In this document: one piece after another, positions 7,580-15,227 of the stretch
Layout: each line of letters begins with the position of its first letter
Numbering within the stretch: position 1 is the first letter of the stretch
Source: JBKCUI01 sp052161605
Lineage (GTDB): Bacteria > Planctomycetota > Planctomycetia > Pirellulales > Pirellulaceae
Assembly: GCA_052161605.1 (NCBI GenBank)
Contig: CP197409.1
Direction: 5' to 3' (one strand)
DNA length: 64,000 bases
Made by a program: the position numbers and the translations under genes
The notes under the pieces: model-generated
Databases searched by the model: none
Told to the model about the DNA's origin: nothing
What the model saw: the letters and a program-made list of their open reading frames with translations, nothing else

Positions 7580-9883
7580 ATGCTTTCCAAGCTATCGAGT
7601 CTTTTTCAAGCGTCTCGCCTTAAAGATGATCCATCCAGGGCTAATGTCACTTTTGGGCAAACGAGTTTTTCGAATACGTTCAAAACGACCGGAATGTTTC
7701 TCAAACGCCAGATCTGGATCTGGCCGATCGTGGTGTTTGTCGTCCTGGCGACCATGGGTTACTTTTTAAATCGCTCCATTAAGCATTCCATTGAAGCAGG
7801 CTTAAGTGCAGAGCTAACCACATTGCTCCAGATTGAACGTTCGATGCTGGAAAAATGGTTTCATGGCCAAGAGGCTAATGCGACAGCGATGGCCAACTCG
7901 TCAGAGTTCAGGTCGCATGTTGCCCGACTTGTGGAATTGCAACAAGCCTTAGATACCGGCAAGGGGGCGACCGACGCGGAGAAGTCTCTTCCAGAGGAAA
8001 TGGATGAACTCGGAAGAAAGATTGGCCAGTTACTACTGCCTGGAATGGCGGCTCATAACTTTGCTGGCTTCATTGTGGTCGACCGCGAACAGCGTATTAT
8101 CGCTTCACATACACGGGAAATTGTTGGCCAGGCGGTGACGCAATACACGAGTGTCGCCAGCAAGATTTTCAGCGCAGGCAAACCAACAGTTACACCACCC
8201 TTTCCAAGTGCAGTTTTACTCCGCGACCAAGAAGGGAGAATGCGAGCTGAGGTACCAACGATGTTTGCGTTGGCCCCTATTCGCAACTCGGACTTCCAGC
8301 CGATCGCTGTGCTTGGGATGCGGATTCGGCCAGAGCGAGAGTTCACGGAGATTCTTCAGCTCGGTCAGAGGGGAGAATCCGGCGAGACCTATGCCATCAA
8401 CAAATACGGATTGCTGGTTTCGAATAGTCGATTCGATGAGCAATTGATGATGGCCGGATTGATTCCTGACCGGGATGGAGAGGCTTCAATTTTGAAGGTC
8501 GAAATCCGTGATCCTGGCGGCAATCTCTCCAAAGGATTTCGCCCCAAAGTTCGAAGAGGAAATCTGCCGTTCACATTTCCTTGCAAACAAGCCCTGGCAG
8601 GCACCACCGGAGTCAGTTTAGATGGGCACCGCAATTATCGAGGTGAACCAGCTGTGTCAGCTTGGACGTGGCTGCCTGAGTATGAGATCGGCATTATCAC
8701 TGAGATTGATTCCGCTGAAGCATTTCAGCCGTTGACGATATTGCGATGGGTCTTCTTCTCCCTGTTTGCACTGCTTATCATCACCGCGATCGCCATTTTC
8801 ATTTTCACGATCATCTTGGCGAAAACGCAAAGGGAGGCTCGGGAGGCCGCGATTGAAGCGAAGGAGCTCGGGCAGTACCGATTGGAAACACTGCTGGGTA
8901 CTGGCGCAATGGGAGTGGTTTATAAAGGTCACCATTCTATGATGCGTCGACCGACGGCAATCAAGCTCCTGAAATCCGAAAATGTTACCCCCGCTGCGGT
9001 CGAGCGATTCGAGCACGAGGTGCAGATAACCTGTCAATTGAACAATCCGCACACGATTGCAATTTACGACTATGGCCGCACTCCCGAAGGAGTCTTTTTC
9101 TATGCCATGGAATATTTGGATGGCATCAATTTGCAAACCTTAGTGGATCGATACGGACCTCAACCAGCAGGTCGAGTTATTTCGATTCTGAAGCAGATTT
9201 GCAGTTCGTTATACGAAGCCCATTCGCTCGGACTCGTTCACCGCGATATCAAGCCTGCTAACATCATGCTCAATAGACGGGGTGGAGAGTGCGATGTCGT
9301 TAAGGTACTCGATTTTGGTTTGGTCCGATCTCTCGAAGAGGATCCGGGAACCGAAGCTAATAAGGGGATGACTGGAACCCCTATGTATATGTCTCCCGAA
9401 GCGATTCAAAATCCCAAATCGGTGGATGTACGTAGCGACATATACTCTCTCGGCGCAGTCGGTTACTTTCTGCTGACAGGACAGTCACTGTTTCAGGCGA
9501 CTTCCTTGGGAGAGTTGTTCCAGCAACATATTGACTCAACCCCTGTACCCCCTTCACGCCGTATCAAGGCTGACATAAATCCGCAGCTTGAAGCGGCTAT
9601 TATGGCTTGCCTGGAAAAAAGCAGAGCGAATCGTCCCCAGACTGCCAAAGACCTCACGATTAAACTCGAGCGTGTACCTGTCACGGACGACTGGTGTCGT
9701 GAAAAAGCGGAAGCTTGGTGGCTCTACCACGAGCGAGAGTTCAGAACTGATAAAGAGCTGTTCTCGCCTCAATTTGCTCAAGGCTCTGGTGACGCAGGCA
9801 GTCCCACTTCCTCGCAGACGCTGCCGATTGGCTACAAAACCTCAGCAGGTTTCGATGCAACGATGCATCATCCGGATGAATAG
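7580..9883 (+). CDS. Transmembrane Ser/Thr protein kinase with extracytoplasmic Cache-like sensor
   Basis: ATG 7580 is chosen over the TTG at 7499 because the extra residues add nothing recognisable, but no strong ribosome-binding site supports either. Layout of the 767 residues: cytoplasmic N-tail, TM1 (about 43-62), a sensor region of about 320 residues resembling a double Cache fold, TM2 (about 388-414), then a Hanks-type kinase domain from about 433. The glycine loop GTGAMGVVYKG, catalytic HRDIKPAN, DFG and the APE-like MSPE motifs are all present, so it should be active. It lies 159 bases after the metal pump on the same strand. A link to metal sensing is possible but unproven. Confidence 0.9.
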   Translation: MLSKLSSLFQASRLKDDPSRANVTFGQTSFSNTFKTTGMFLKRQIWIWPIVVFVVLATMGYFLNRSIKHSIEAGLSAELTTLLQIERSMLEKWFHGQEANATAMANSSEFRSHVARLVELQQALDTGKGATDAEKSLPEEMDELGRKIGQLLLPGMAAHNFAGFIVVDREQRIIASHTREIVGQAVTQYTSVASKIFSAGKPTVTPPFPSAVLLRDQEGRMRAEVPTMFALAPIRNSDFQPIAVLGMRIRPEREFTEILQLGQRGESGETYAINKYGLLVSNSRFDEQLMMAGLIPDRDGEASILKVEIRDPGGNLSKGFRPKVRRGNLPFTFPCKQALAGTTGVSLDGHRNYRGEPAVSAWTWLPEYEIGIITEIDSAEAFQPLTILRWVFFSLFALLIITAIAIFIFTIILAKTQREAREAAIEAKELGQYRLETLLGTGAMGVVYKGHHSMMRRPTAIKLLKSENVTPAAVERFEHEVQITCQLNNPHTIAIYDYGRTPEGVFFYAMEYLDGINLQTLVDRYGPQPAGRVISILKQICSSLYEAHSLGLVHRDIKPANIMLNRRGGECDVVKVLDFGLVRSLEEDPGTEANKGMTGTPMYMSPEAIQNPKSVDVRSDIYSLGAVGYFLLTGQSLFQATSLGELFQQHIDSTPVPPSRRIKADINPQLEAAIMACLEKSRANRPQTAKDLTIKLERVPVTDDWCREKAEAWWLYHEREFRTDKELFSPQFAQGSGDAGSPTSSQTLPIGYKTSAGFDATMHHPDE

Positions 9884-9925
9884 CCGGTCGGTTGTGTACA
9901 TTCTCGCTCAATGCGATATGTCGGC

Positions 9926-10474
9926 TTAGAAATACATACCTTGAAAGGCAAAGTATCCCAGAGCAGCAACTGTCATTGGAATCCCGTACGGAAGCAAAAA
10001 CATTCGCGGTTTGCGCTCTGCTGCTCGTTGAAAGAGAGCCTCTGGGTCGCGGACTTCAACAAACTCACTGATCAGCATGCGGAATTGAGCATAGTGCTTT
10101 CTCCAAGCACCCGTGTAGGCAACCATGCACAGAGCCATGATTCCACCGACGATAGCTGTAGCTGCAAAAATATTCCACGTATGTTCGGCATGGACCCAAG
10201 CGCCGATCCCTGCGAGCAGTTTCACGTCGCCAGCTCCCATGCCACCGATCATATAGATTCCGTACAGGAGCGCCAGTCCGAAGAAGGTAGCGAGAAAGCT
10301 CCATCCTAAACCTGACCAACCTCCAGATGCAAAGCTGTAAAGCCAGCCGGTGACGATCATTGGGAATGTGATCCAATTTGGGACCTTTAACTTCCAGCCG
10401 TCGATCACCGCAGCGACGACGAGGATGATAGAGACCGTCCAAATATGCCAGTTTGCAATTAGTCCATTAATCAT
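9926..10474 (-). CDS. Prepilin peptidase, A24 family (TadV/CpaA type)
   Basis: The start is moved to ATG 10474: the sequence GGGAAG lies nine bases upstream, whereas it would abut the TTG at 10483. The 182-residue integral membrane protein lacks the N-methylating domain of PilD and matches short TadV/CpaA peptidases. Both catalytic aspartates are present: D25 in the AVIDGWKLKVPN motif and D83 in GAGDVKL. The enzyme cleaves the leader of Flp-type prepilins at the inner membrane. It lies downstream of the Flp pilin gene at 10800-10976 on the same strand, so its substrate is probably encoded next to it. Confidence 0.9.
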   Translation of the reverse strand: MINGLIANWHIWTVSIILVVAAVIDGWKLKVPNWITFPMIVTGWLYSFASGGWSGLGWSFLATFFGLALLYGIYMIGGMGAGDVKLLAGIGAWVHAEHTWNIFAATAIVGGIMALCMVAYTGAWRKHYAQFRMLISEFVEVRDPEALFQRAAERKPRMFLLPYGIPMTVAALGYFAFQGMYF

Positions 10475-10539
10475 GGTATTCAACTTCCCAAAAAATCGCT
10501 AAAGCGGTTCACACCAAAGATCCGAAAACGAAGCACTTG

Positions 10540-10650
10540 TCATCTAGGAGACATGAGCCAAACAGTAAACACGGTAAACAGGGTTCCTGCGCAGCAAACC
10601 AACATCCACAATGATGAAATAGCTTCAACTGGAAAAAATGCTTGATGCAT
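10540..10650 (-). CDS. Predicted 36-residue single-span membrane peptide
   Basis: The codons from ATG 10650 to TGA 10540-10542 read as a short peptide, MHQAFFPVEAISS, then a hydrophobic span of about 20 residues (LWMLVCCAGTLFTVFTVW) and a basic end. A clear AGGAG lies six bases upstream of the ATG, the ideal position. It sits between the Flp pilin gene and the prepilin peptidase gene on the same strand. I do not recognise a family. The ribosome-binding site, a membrane span and the pilus context favour a real small protein, but a peptide this short could be fortuitous. Confidence 0.45.
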   Translation of the reverse strand: MHQAFFPVEAISSLWMLVCCAGTLFTVFTVWLMSPR

Positions 10651-10690
10651 GATCTACTCCTGCCTCTCATGGAATGCACCAAACCGGTGA

Positions 10691-10715
10691 ATTGCACGGA
10701 CTTACGTCCAGTGCA
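10691..10715 (-). promoter_or_regulatory. Hairpin between flp pilin and the downstream pilus genes
   Basis: TTGCACGGAC at 10691-10700 pairs with GTCC and GTGCAA at 10705-10715, with one bulged base and a four-base loop. It lies in the transcript between the pilin and the 36-residue peptide, with no U-run. It could stabilise the abundant pilin mRNA or reduce read-through into the peptidase gene. Confidence 0.4.
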
Positions 10716-10742
10716 ACTCCCGGAGTTGGTGTGCATTTAGTA

Positions 10743-10758
10743 CCGAGAAAAATCTCGG
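10743..10758 (-). terminator. Small stem-loop downstream of the flp pilin gene
   Basis: CCGAGA and TCTCGG form a perfect six-base stem with an AAAA loop, starting about 42 bases after the pilin stop codon on the minus strand. There is no good U-tract, so this may be a transcript end or a processing hairpin rather than a full terminator. Confidence 0.35.
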
Positions 10759-10799
10759 ACGCGATTCGCCAGCAGAACTGGAGAATCAAAGGCTCGCAA

Positions 10800-10976
10800 T
10801 TACGAACCCAGTTGGTTCGAAACGTTCGTGAACGTCGTACTTGCTCGCTTACCGATGTTGGTAACAGCAGTCAAGCAAACAACGATAATGAGCGACAACA
10901 TAACAGCGTACTCAACAGCTGTTGGTCCGTCTTCGCTCTTCAAGAAACGCTTCAACTTCATGGCGAAATTCTTCAT
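10800..10976 (-). CDS. Flp/Fap-type pilin
   Basis: This 58-codon gene reads from ATG 10976 to TAA 10800-10802, with GGAGGG seven bases upstream of the start. The product has a basic leader (MKNFAMKLKRFLKSEDG), then the processed mature end with the conserved Glu in PTAVEYAVMLSLIIVV and a hydrophobic alpha-helix, followed by a short polar tail (TNIGKRASTTFTNVSNQLGS). Flp pilins are expected to be cut after the Gly of the leader, before the hydrophobic stretch containing Glu-Tyr. It polymerises into Tad pili used for surface attachment. The matching peptidase gene lies downstream. No Tad ATPase or assembly genes are in the window, so those must be elsewhere. Confidence 0.9.
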   Translation of the reverse strand: MKNFAMKLKRFLKSEDGPTAVEYAVMLSLIIVVCLTAVTNIGKRASTTFTNVSNQLGS

Positions 10977-11338
10977 CTAGATACCCTCCGACAGGTAGTC
11001 TCGGCCAAACCGAGTAAATAAAATGTAGACCCTCAATCTTCGTCCAGCTTCTACGCCAAGAAACCGGCCAATTTGGGGCGAGTCGACCACGACTAGTGCG
11101 GTCAGCGTCTCAACTCGAAAACGCCACACGAAACTTAGGACAGAATCCCGGCTAGTCAAATTCTGAGCTCTGCGGAGAATGAGTTATCTTGAGCGATTTT
11201 CCCGTTTGCAAAAAAATCCTCGCTCTAGAATGGCGATTATGATGGTCGAACCGATTGGTGAGGCATGAAAACCCCACTACATTGAGCGTATCCATTGCAA
11301 TCGCAACAAACCTACCCCCAGAAATTTTCTCAAGAAAA
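10977..11338. other. Divergent intergenic region, flp pilin / TPR gene
   Basis: This 362-base stretch separates the minus-strand pilin from the plus-strand TPR gene and should hold both promoters. A five-base-pair hairpin (CTCGG at 11000-11004, CCGAG at 11010-11014) lies in the presumed pilin leader. I see no convincing coding frame and no promoter I could name with confidence. Confidence 0.5.
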
Positions 11339-11671
11339 ATGCAAACAACCAAAGAACGATATCGCGAAGCCGAACAACTCAAGGACAAAGGTGACCTTGA
11401 GGCTGCAAAACAGCTACTCGAGGCCTTGATCCAAGATGTCCCGGATCATGCCCTGTCGCATCTAACTCTCGCCAGAATCCACACACAACTGGGAACTCAT
11501 GAAAAGGCCTGCGAACACGCCGTCAAGGCATGCGAGCTTGAGCCTAACGAGGGGTTTAACTACACGGTGCTGAGTGTTACCTATCAAAAGGCTTGGGCGG
11601 GCACCCAGGATCAACGCTACATCCAGCTTGCAGAGGATGCTCTCGCTCGTGCGAGAATGCTGGAAGGCTAA
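11339..11671 (+). CDS. Small TPR-repeat protein
   Basis: ATG 11339 is preferred; the longer frame from 11255 has an N-terminus with no features. The 110 residues are two to three tetratricopeptide repeats: a helix pair around EAEQLKDKGDLEAAKQLLEAL, then one with HLTLARIHTQLGTHEKACEHAVKACELEPNE split over two helices, then a longer loop and a last helix. There is no signal peptide or membrane span, so it is likely cytoplasmic and a protein-protein adaptor. It may be co-transcribed with the isomerase gene that starts 127 bases further on, but a strong hairpin lies between them. Confidence 0.75.
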   Translation: MQTTKERYREAEQLKDKGDLEAAKQLLEALIQDVPDHALSHLTLARIHTQLGTHEKACEHAVKACELEPNEGFNYTVLSVTYQKAWAGTQDQRYIQLAEDALARARMLEG

Positions 11672-11706
11672 GAAAACGCTACAATACTGCCAATTGTTCG
11701 CGATCA

Positions 11707-11741
11707 CATTTCCCAAGCATGCTGACTGCTGCTTGGGAATG
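11707..11741 (+). terminator. Strong stem-loop after the TPR gene
   Basis: TCCCAAGCA (11711-11719) pairs perfectly with TGCTTGGGA (11730-11738), extended by partly matching flanks. It lies 36 bases after the TPR stop codon. The U-tract is poor, so this is a transcript end or leader structure for the isomerase gene rather than a textbook terminator. Confidence 0.5.
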
Positions 11742-11797
11742 TGCTGTTCGCACGAGAATTCCCTCCTTCTTTACGCTAAACCAAACGTGAGTCTTTC

Positions 11798-12652
11798 ATG
11801 TCTTTGCCTCCATGGTCTTTAGGGGTTTTCACCAGCATCGATGCCGGATTGGGTGTCCGTCTCGAAGTCGCCAAGGAACTCCAGGTTCCATCTATTCAGC
11901 TTCATACACCTCATGCCGAAGGCAGGAATCCTCAAGCTGCCGAGAGCTTCCAACAAAAACTGAAAGAATACGGAATCGAACTGACTTGCGTCTTTGGTGG
12001 CTTCGATGGCGAAAGCTATGCGGATATTCCGACGGTAGAGCGAACGATCGGTCTGGTTCCGGCGGAAACGCGCGCGGCACGTCTGGCTGAAATGCTAGAG
12101 ATATCGGATTTTACCAAGCTTCTTGGTTGCTCCGTGATCGGCTTGCACGTTGGCGTCGTTCCTCACGATCGCAATTCCAAAGAATATGCCGATGTGCTCG
12201 AAGTAACACGACAACTCTGCAACCATGCTGCCCGCAATGAACAAAACGTTCACCTCGAGACAGGACAGGAGACCGCTGAAGCTCTATTGCACTACATCGA
12301 AGACACTGGGTGCAACAATTTGTTCATCAACTTCGATCCTGCCAACATGATTCTGTACGGGACCGGAGAACCGATTCCCGCGCTAAAGCACGTCGGCAAA
12401 TACGTCAGAAGCGTACACTGCAAGGATGCGACCTGGAGTGACAAGCCTGGTGTCACATGGGGGTGCGAAGTTCCACTTGGGGCAGGGCAAGTTGACATGG
12501 CTCTGTACTTGAAGACCCTAAAGGAGATCGGTTACCGTGGCCCCCTGACAATTGAACGCGAGATTCCACAAGAGCCAGAGAGACAAAAGGCCGAAATCCT
12601 GCACGCAACCACGTTGCTAACCAAGCTTACTCGTGAAATCCTTCCCTCCTAG
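11798..12652 (+). CDS. Sugar phosphate isomerase/epimerase (xylose isomerase-like TIM barrel)
   Basis: The 284-residue protein has the AP-endonuclease-2/xylose-isomerase-like fold signature: strand-helix repeats with GLHVGVV (about residue 113), HLETGQETAE (about 154), FINFDPANM (about 178), VRSVHCKDA (about 206) and a C-terminal TIEREI (about 250). These supply the usual Glu/Asp/His/Glu metal ligands. Members isomerise or epimerise ketoses and related polyols or acids in the cytoplasm; the substrate cannot be read from the sequence. There is no signal peptide. It is followed 21 bases later by a secreted carbohydrate esterase on the same strand, which suggests use of a plant or algal polysaccharide product. 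Confidence 0.85.
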   Translation: MSLPPWSLGVFTSIDAGLGVRLEVAKELQVPSIQLHTPHAEGRNPQAAESFQQKLKEYGIELTCVFGGFDGESYADIPTVERTIGLVPAETRAARLAEMLEISDFTKLLGCSVIGLHVGVVPHDRNSKEYADVLEVTRQLCNHAARNEQNVHLETGQETAEALLHYIEDTGCNNLFINFDPANMILYGTGEPIPALKHVGKYVRSVHCKDATWSDKPGVTWGCEVPLGAGQVDMALYLKTLKEIGYRGPLTIEREIPQEPERQKAEILHATTLLTKLTREILPS

Positions 12653-12673
12653 TTACTTGCAAAGTGTGAAATC

Positions 12674-13948
12674 GTGAATGCAAAATCCTCTCTTGCGTTA
12701 TTGCTTTGTCTTGCCATGACCTCAAGCAGTCCGCTGTTCGCCCAACCCAAAAAGGCAAACTATGACGAAGCGCTCGTCAATATGGGTGAATTGCCTCCTC
12801 TTCTGTTGAAGACCGACGGAAGGGCAGTCACAGCAAGCGAATGGGAGTCGCACCGCAGTGACTTGGTAAAGGTTCTTTCGGAGCACCAATTCGGATTTCT
12901 CCCAACGGACTCGTGTACGATCACATTTGAGAAGGTTGAGTCAGGGTTGATGTATGACGGGAATACATTGCGAGAGCAATACGTGGTTCACCTCGCAACC
13001 GAACATGCTTCCCTTGATGTGGAACTGGCCTTGTTCTTGCCGACTAAGCAGACTCGATCTGGAGGTTTCTTAGGGCTCAATTTCCAAGGAAACCATGCGT
13101 CGGTCACGGATCCAGCCATGAGAATCCCGACCAGCTGGATGCGAGAGAATCCGAACGCTGGGGTCGTGGACCATCGAGCTACAGAAAAGGGACGAGGAGC
13201 CGAGAAAGATAGATGGCCCATTCGGGAAATCAACGAACGAGGATTCTTTGTCGCCACGGCTTACTACGGAGACATCGACCCTGACTTTGATGATGGTTTT
13301 CAGAACGGGGTCCATTCGCTGTTCCCCGAGTTTCGATCGACCGATGAGCATACCAATCGCTGGGGCTCTATCGGTGGATGGGCCTGGGGATTGTCACGAC
13401 TGCTCGATGTCCTAACGCAACATGACGCTGTTGATGCATCACGCGTCGCTGTTATCGGCCACTCGAGACTTGGCAAGACGGCACTATGGGCTGGAGCGAC
13501 TGACCCACGATTCGCACTCGTCATTTCTAACAATTCGGGTTGTGGAGGTGCAGCGATCGAGCGTCGTTACTTTGGGGAGACGGTCGCAATCATCAACAAG
13601 GCATTCCCGCACTGGTTCTGCGGCAATTTCCGGCGGTTCGACGATAACGAATCCGAGATGCCACACGATGCGCATACGCTCGTCGCGTCGATTGCTCCCA
13701 GACCTGTTTACATCGCGAGTGCAACCAAAGACGAATGGGCAGACCCGAAAGGGGAATACTTAAGCGGTTATTATGCCTCTGCTGTTTATGAATTGCTCGG
13801 TTACAAAGGTCTCGAATCAGAAACCAAACCTGCTCCTGGTATAAGTGTAGGAGATCGAGTTGGCTATCATGTACGCGAGGGTGCACATGACATTTTGCCC
13901 GAAGATTGGACTCACTTCATGAACTTCGCCGATCGTCATTGGAAGTAA
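12674..13948 (+). CDS. Secreted alpha/beta hydrolase resembling CE15 glucuronoyl esterases
   Basis: GTG 12674 gives a signal peptide (ALLLCLAMTSSSPLFAQ). The 424-residue protein has the alpha/beta-hydrolase nucleophile elbow GHSRLGKTALW (Ser about residue 259), where bacterial CE15 glucuronoyl esterases carry a G-x-SRxGK motif with an Arg forming the oxyanion hole. A C-terminal His in EGAHDILPEDW would complete the triad, and an acid residue lies in the loop around NNSGCGGAA. CE15 enzymes cut the ester between lignin alcohols and glucuronic acid on xylan; marine relatives act on other uronic esters. It ends 12 bases before the ECF sigma factor gene. The family call is good; the substrate is open. 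Confidence 0.8.
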   Translation: MNAKSSLALLLCLAMTSSSPLFAQPKKANYDEALVNMGELPPLLLKTDGRAVTASEWESHRSDLVKVLSEHQFGFLPTDSCTITFEKVESGLMYDGNTLREQYVVHLATEHASLDVELALFLPTKQTRSGGFLGLNFQGNHASVTDPAMRIPTSWMRENPNAGVVDHRATEKGRGAEKDRWPIREINERGFFVATAYYGDIDPDFDDGFQNGVHSLFPEFRSTDEHTNRWGSIGGWAWGLSRLLDVLTQHDAVDASRVAVIGHSRLGKTALWAGATDPRFALVISNNSGCGGAAIERRYFGETVAIINKAFPHWFCGNFRRFDDNESEMPHDAHTLVASIAPRPVYIASATKDEWADPKGEYLSGYYASAVYELLGYKGLESETKPAPGISVGDRVGYHVREGAHDILPEDWTHFMNFADRHWK

Positions 13949-13960
13949 TTGGGCAATGGC

Positions 13961-14593
13961 ATGACCACCACGAATATTGACAGCGCGGCAGAATTGTTGA
14001 GCCAAGCAAAAGCCGGCGATTTTGCAGCGTTCCAAACGTTGATTGGGACTTTGCAACCGCGGGTGTTTGGCCTGGCGATGCGAATTGTTAGAAGTACGCA
14101 TGATGCGGAGGATGTCACACAGCAGACTTTTGTCGCATTGATTGAGCACATCGATTCGTTTCGCGAGGAATCCTCGCTCTCAACCTGGGTGCTCAAGATC
14201 GCGACCAACTTTGCCTTGAAAATTCTGCGCAAGCGAAAAACTGTCTCCATGTCGAGCTTCTCCGAGATTACCAAGGAAGACAGCTACGGCGATCTGCCAC
14301 ACCCTGAGTTTATTGCTCCTTGGACGGAAACCGCTCAGCAGATTGCCGAGCGGCATGAGTTTCAGGACGAGCTAGAGCGAGCTCTGGACGGCTTGGACGA
14401 AAAATATCGTTCGGTTTTTTTACTGCGGGACGTCGAACAACTTTCAGTTCGCGAAACGTCCGAAGCCCTCGGGCTCACCGAATCGACCGTAAAGGTGCGA
14501 CTGCTACGAGCTCGGCTCATGCTCCGCGAGGAAATGACCAGGCGTTTTGGGGATCCGAATCAAGCGTTACAACCCGACCACAAACACGAATAA
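13961..14593 (+). CDS. ECF-type RNA polymerase sigma factor
   Basis: ATG 13961 is chosen over TTG 13949. The 210-residue protein has sigma-70 region 2 (about residues 12-80, with the core-binding AEDVTQQTFVALIEHIDSF helix and a melting segment STWVLKIATNFALK) and region 4 (about 130-185, a helix-turn-helix with YRSVFLLRDVEQLSVRETSEAL). Region 3 is absent, as in ECF sigma factors. It is followed by a small zinc-finger anti-sigma gene, which suggests a paired regulatory unit. Its cue may be cell-envelope stress or, given the zinc-binding partner, a redox signal. Confidence 0.93.
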   Translation: MTTTNIDSAAELLSQAKAGDFAAFQTLIGTLQPRVFGLAMRIVRSTHDAEDVTQQTFVALIEHIDSFREESSLSTWVLKIATNFALKILRKRKTVSMSSFSEITKEDSYGDLPHPEFIAPWTETAQQIAERHEFQDELERALDGLDEKYRSVFLLRDVEQLSVRETSEALGLTESTVKVRLLRARLMLREEMTRRFGDPNQALQPDHKHE

Positions 14594-14608
14594 CCTTTTG
14601 CAAGATTT

Positions 14609-14636
14609 GTAACTTAATCGAGAGCCGTGCATCTAA
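14609..14636 (+). promoter_or_regulatory. Candidate ECF-type promoter between sigma and anti-sigma genes
   Basis: GTAACTT at 14609-14615 and CATCTAA at 14630-14636 stand apart by the usual ECF spacing and resemble the GAAC-type -35 and TCTA-type -10 boxes. An alternative -35 (AACCTTTT at 14592-14599) lies further upstream. They sit 23 bases ahead of the anti-sigma start codon, so the sigma factor may drive its own antagonist. Confidence 0.35.
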
Positions 14637-14658
14637 GCTATTGTAAGAGGACCAATCC

Positions 14659-14916
14659 ATGACCTGTGAAGAACTACTAAAAGCCTTAAACGACTATGTC
14701 GACGGTGCGGAATTAACCGAGATTTGCGAGGAATTTGCAGAGCATTTGGCGGGCTGCAACCCTTGTCAGGTAGTGGTGGACAATATCCGCCAAACGATCG
14801 CTTTGTATCACAACGGAAAACCGTATGAGATGCCGAGCGCATTTCATTCTGCCCTTCAAGAAACGCTCAAGGCGAAGTGGCTGGAGAAGTTCGGCGAGAA
14901 ATCTGTCCACGCGTAG
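14659..14916 (+). CDS. Soluble zinc-finger (HC2-type) anti-sigma factor
   Basis: GAGGACC lies just before ATG 14659. The 85-residue product has an early Cys (MTCEELLKALNDYVDG), then HLAGCNPC, giving the C-x(n)-H-x3-C-x2-C arrangement of zf-HC2 anti-sigma domains. It lacks the transmembrane helix that most such proteins have and stops after a short amphipathic helix, so it should be cytoplasmic, as in RsrA-like redox-sensing anti-sigmas. The gene follows the ECF sigma factor at 13961 by 65 bases and probably binds it. Whether zinc release by oxidation is the signal is inference. Confidence 0.82.
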   Translation: MTCEELLKALNDYVDGAELTEICEEFAEHLAGCNPCQVVVDNIRQTIALYHNGKPYEMPSAFHSALQETLKAKWLEKFGEKSVHA

Positions 14917-14978
14917 GGCGTCTCCTGGCTTGCTTCGCATTGCTAGTCACTGTACGGCTAACGCCGTTACGCTCCTAT
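14917..14978 (+). repeat. Interspersed repeat B, copy 1
   Basis: By hand alignment this stretch matches 36777-36839 at about 80 percent of positions with one gap; shared blocks include GCTTCGCATTG and TTACGCTCCTAT. It lies directly after the anti-sigma gene. The rest of 14979-15227 holds no gene that I can support. Confidence 0.6.
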
Positions 14979-15227
14979 CTCTAGTTGTTGCTCACCTTAT
15001 TGCCCTATTTTTCCAGTCCTCCCTGATCGTTCCATTTTCTCTAGTTGCCATAGGTGGCATAGGCTGACGGCCGCCGGGAAGATGTCCAGCCAATCGGGCC
15101 GAATCAAGCTTGAGCCACGGCAGCGTTCGGCCGAAGAAGAGATGGAGGATTTTGAACTCAGATCAATGGATTGATGGCATTACCAAGCTTCATGCACTAT
15201 TGGTGATGGCAGCAGACGCAAACAGGG

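Noticed and set aside
10509..10736. Minus-strand frame of 75 codons in the pilus cluster
   Set aside because: No ribosome-binding site and a random-looking Cys-rich product; a 36-codon frame with an ideal AGGAG fits the region better.
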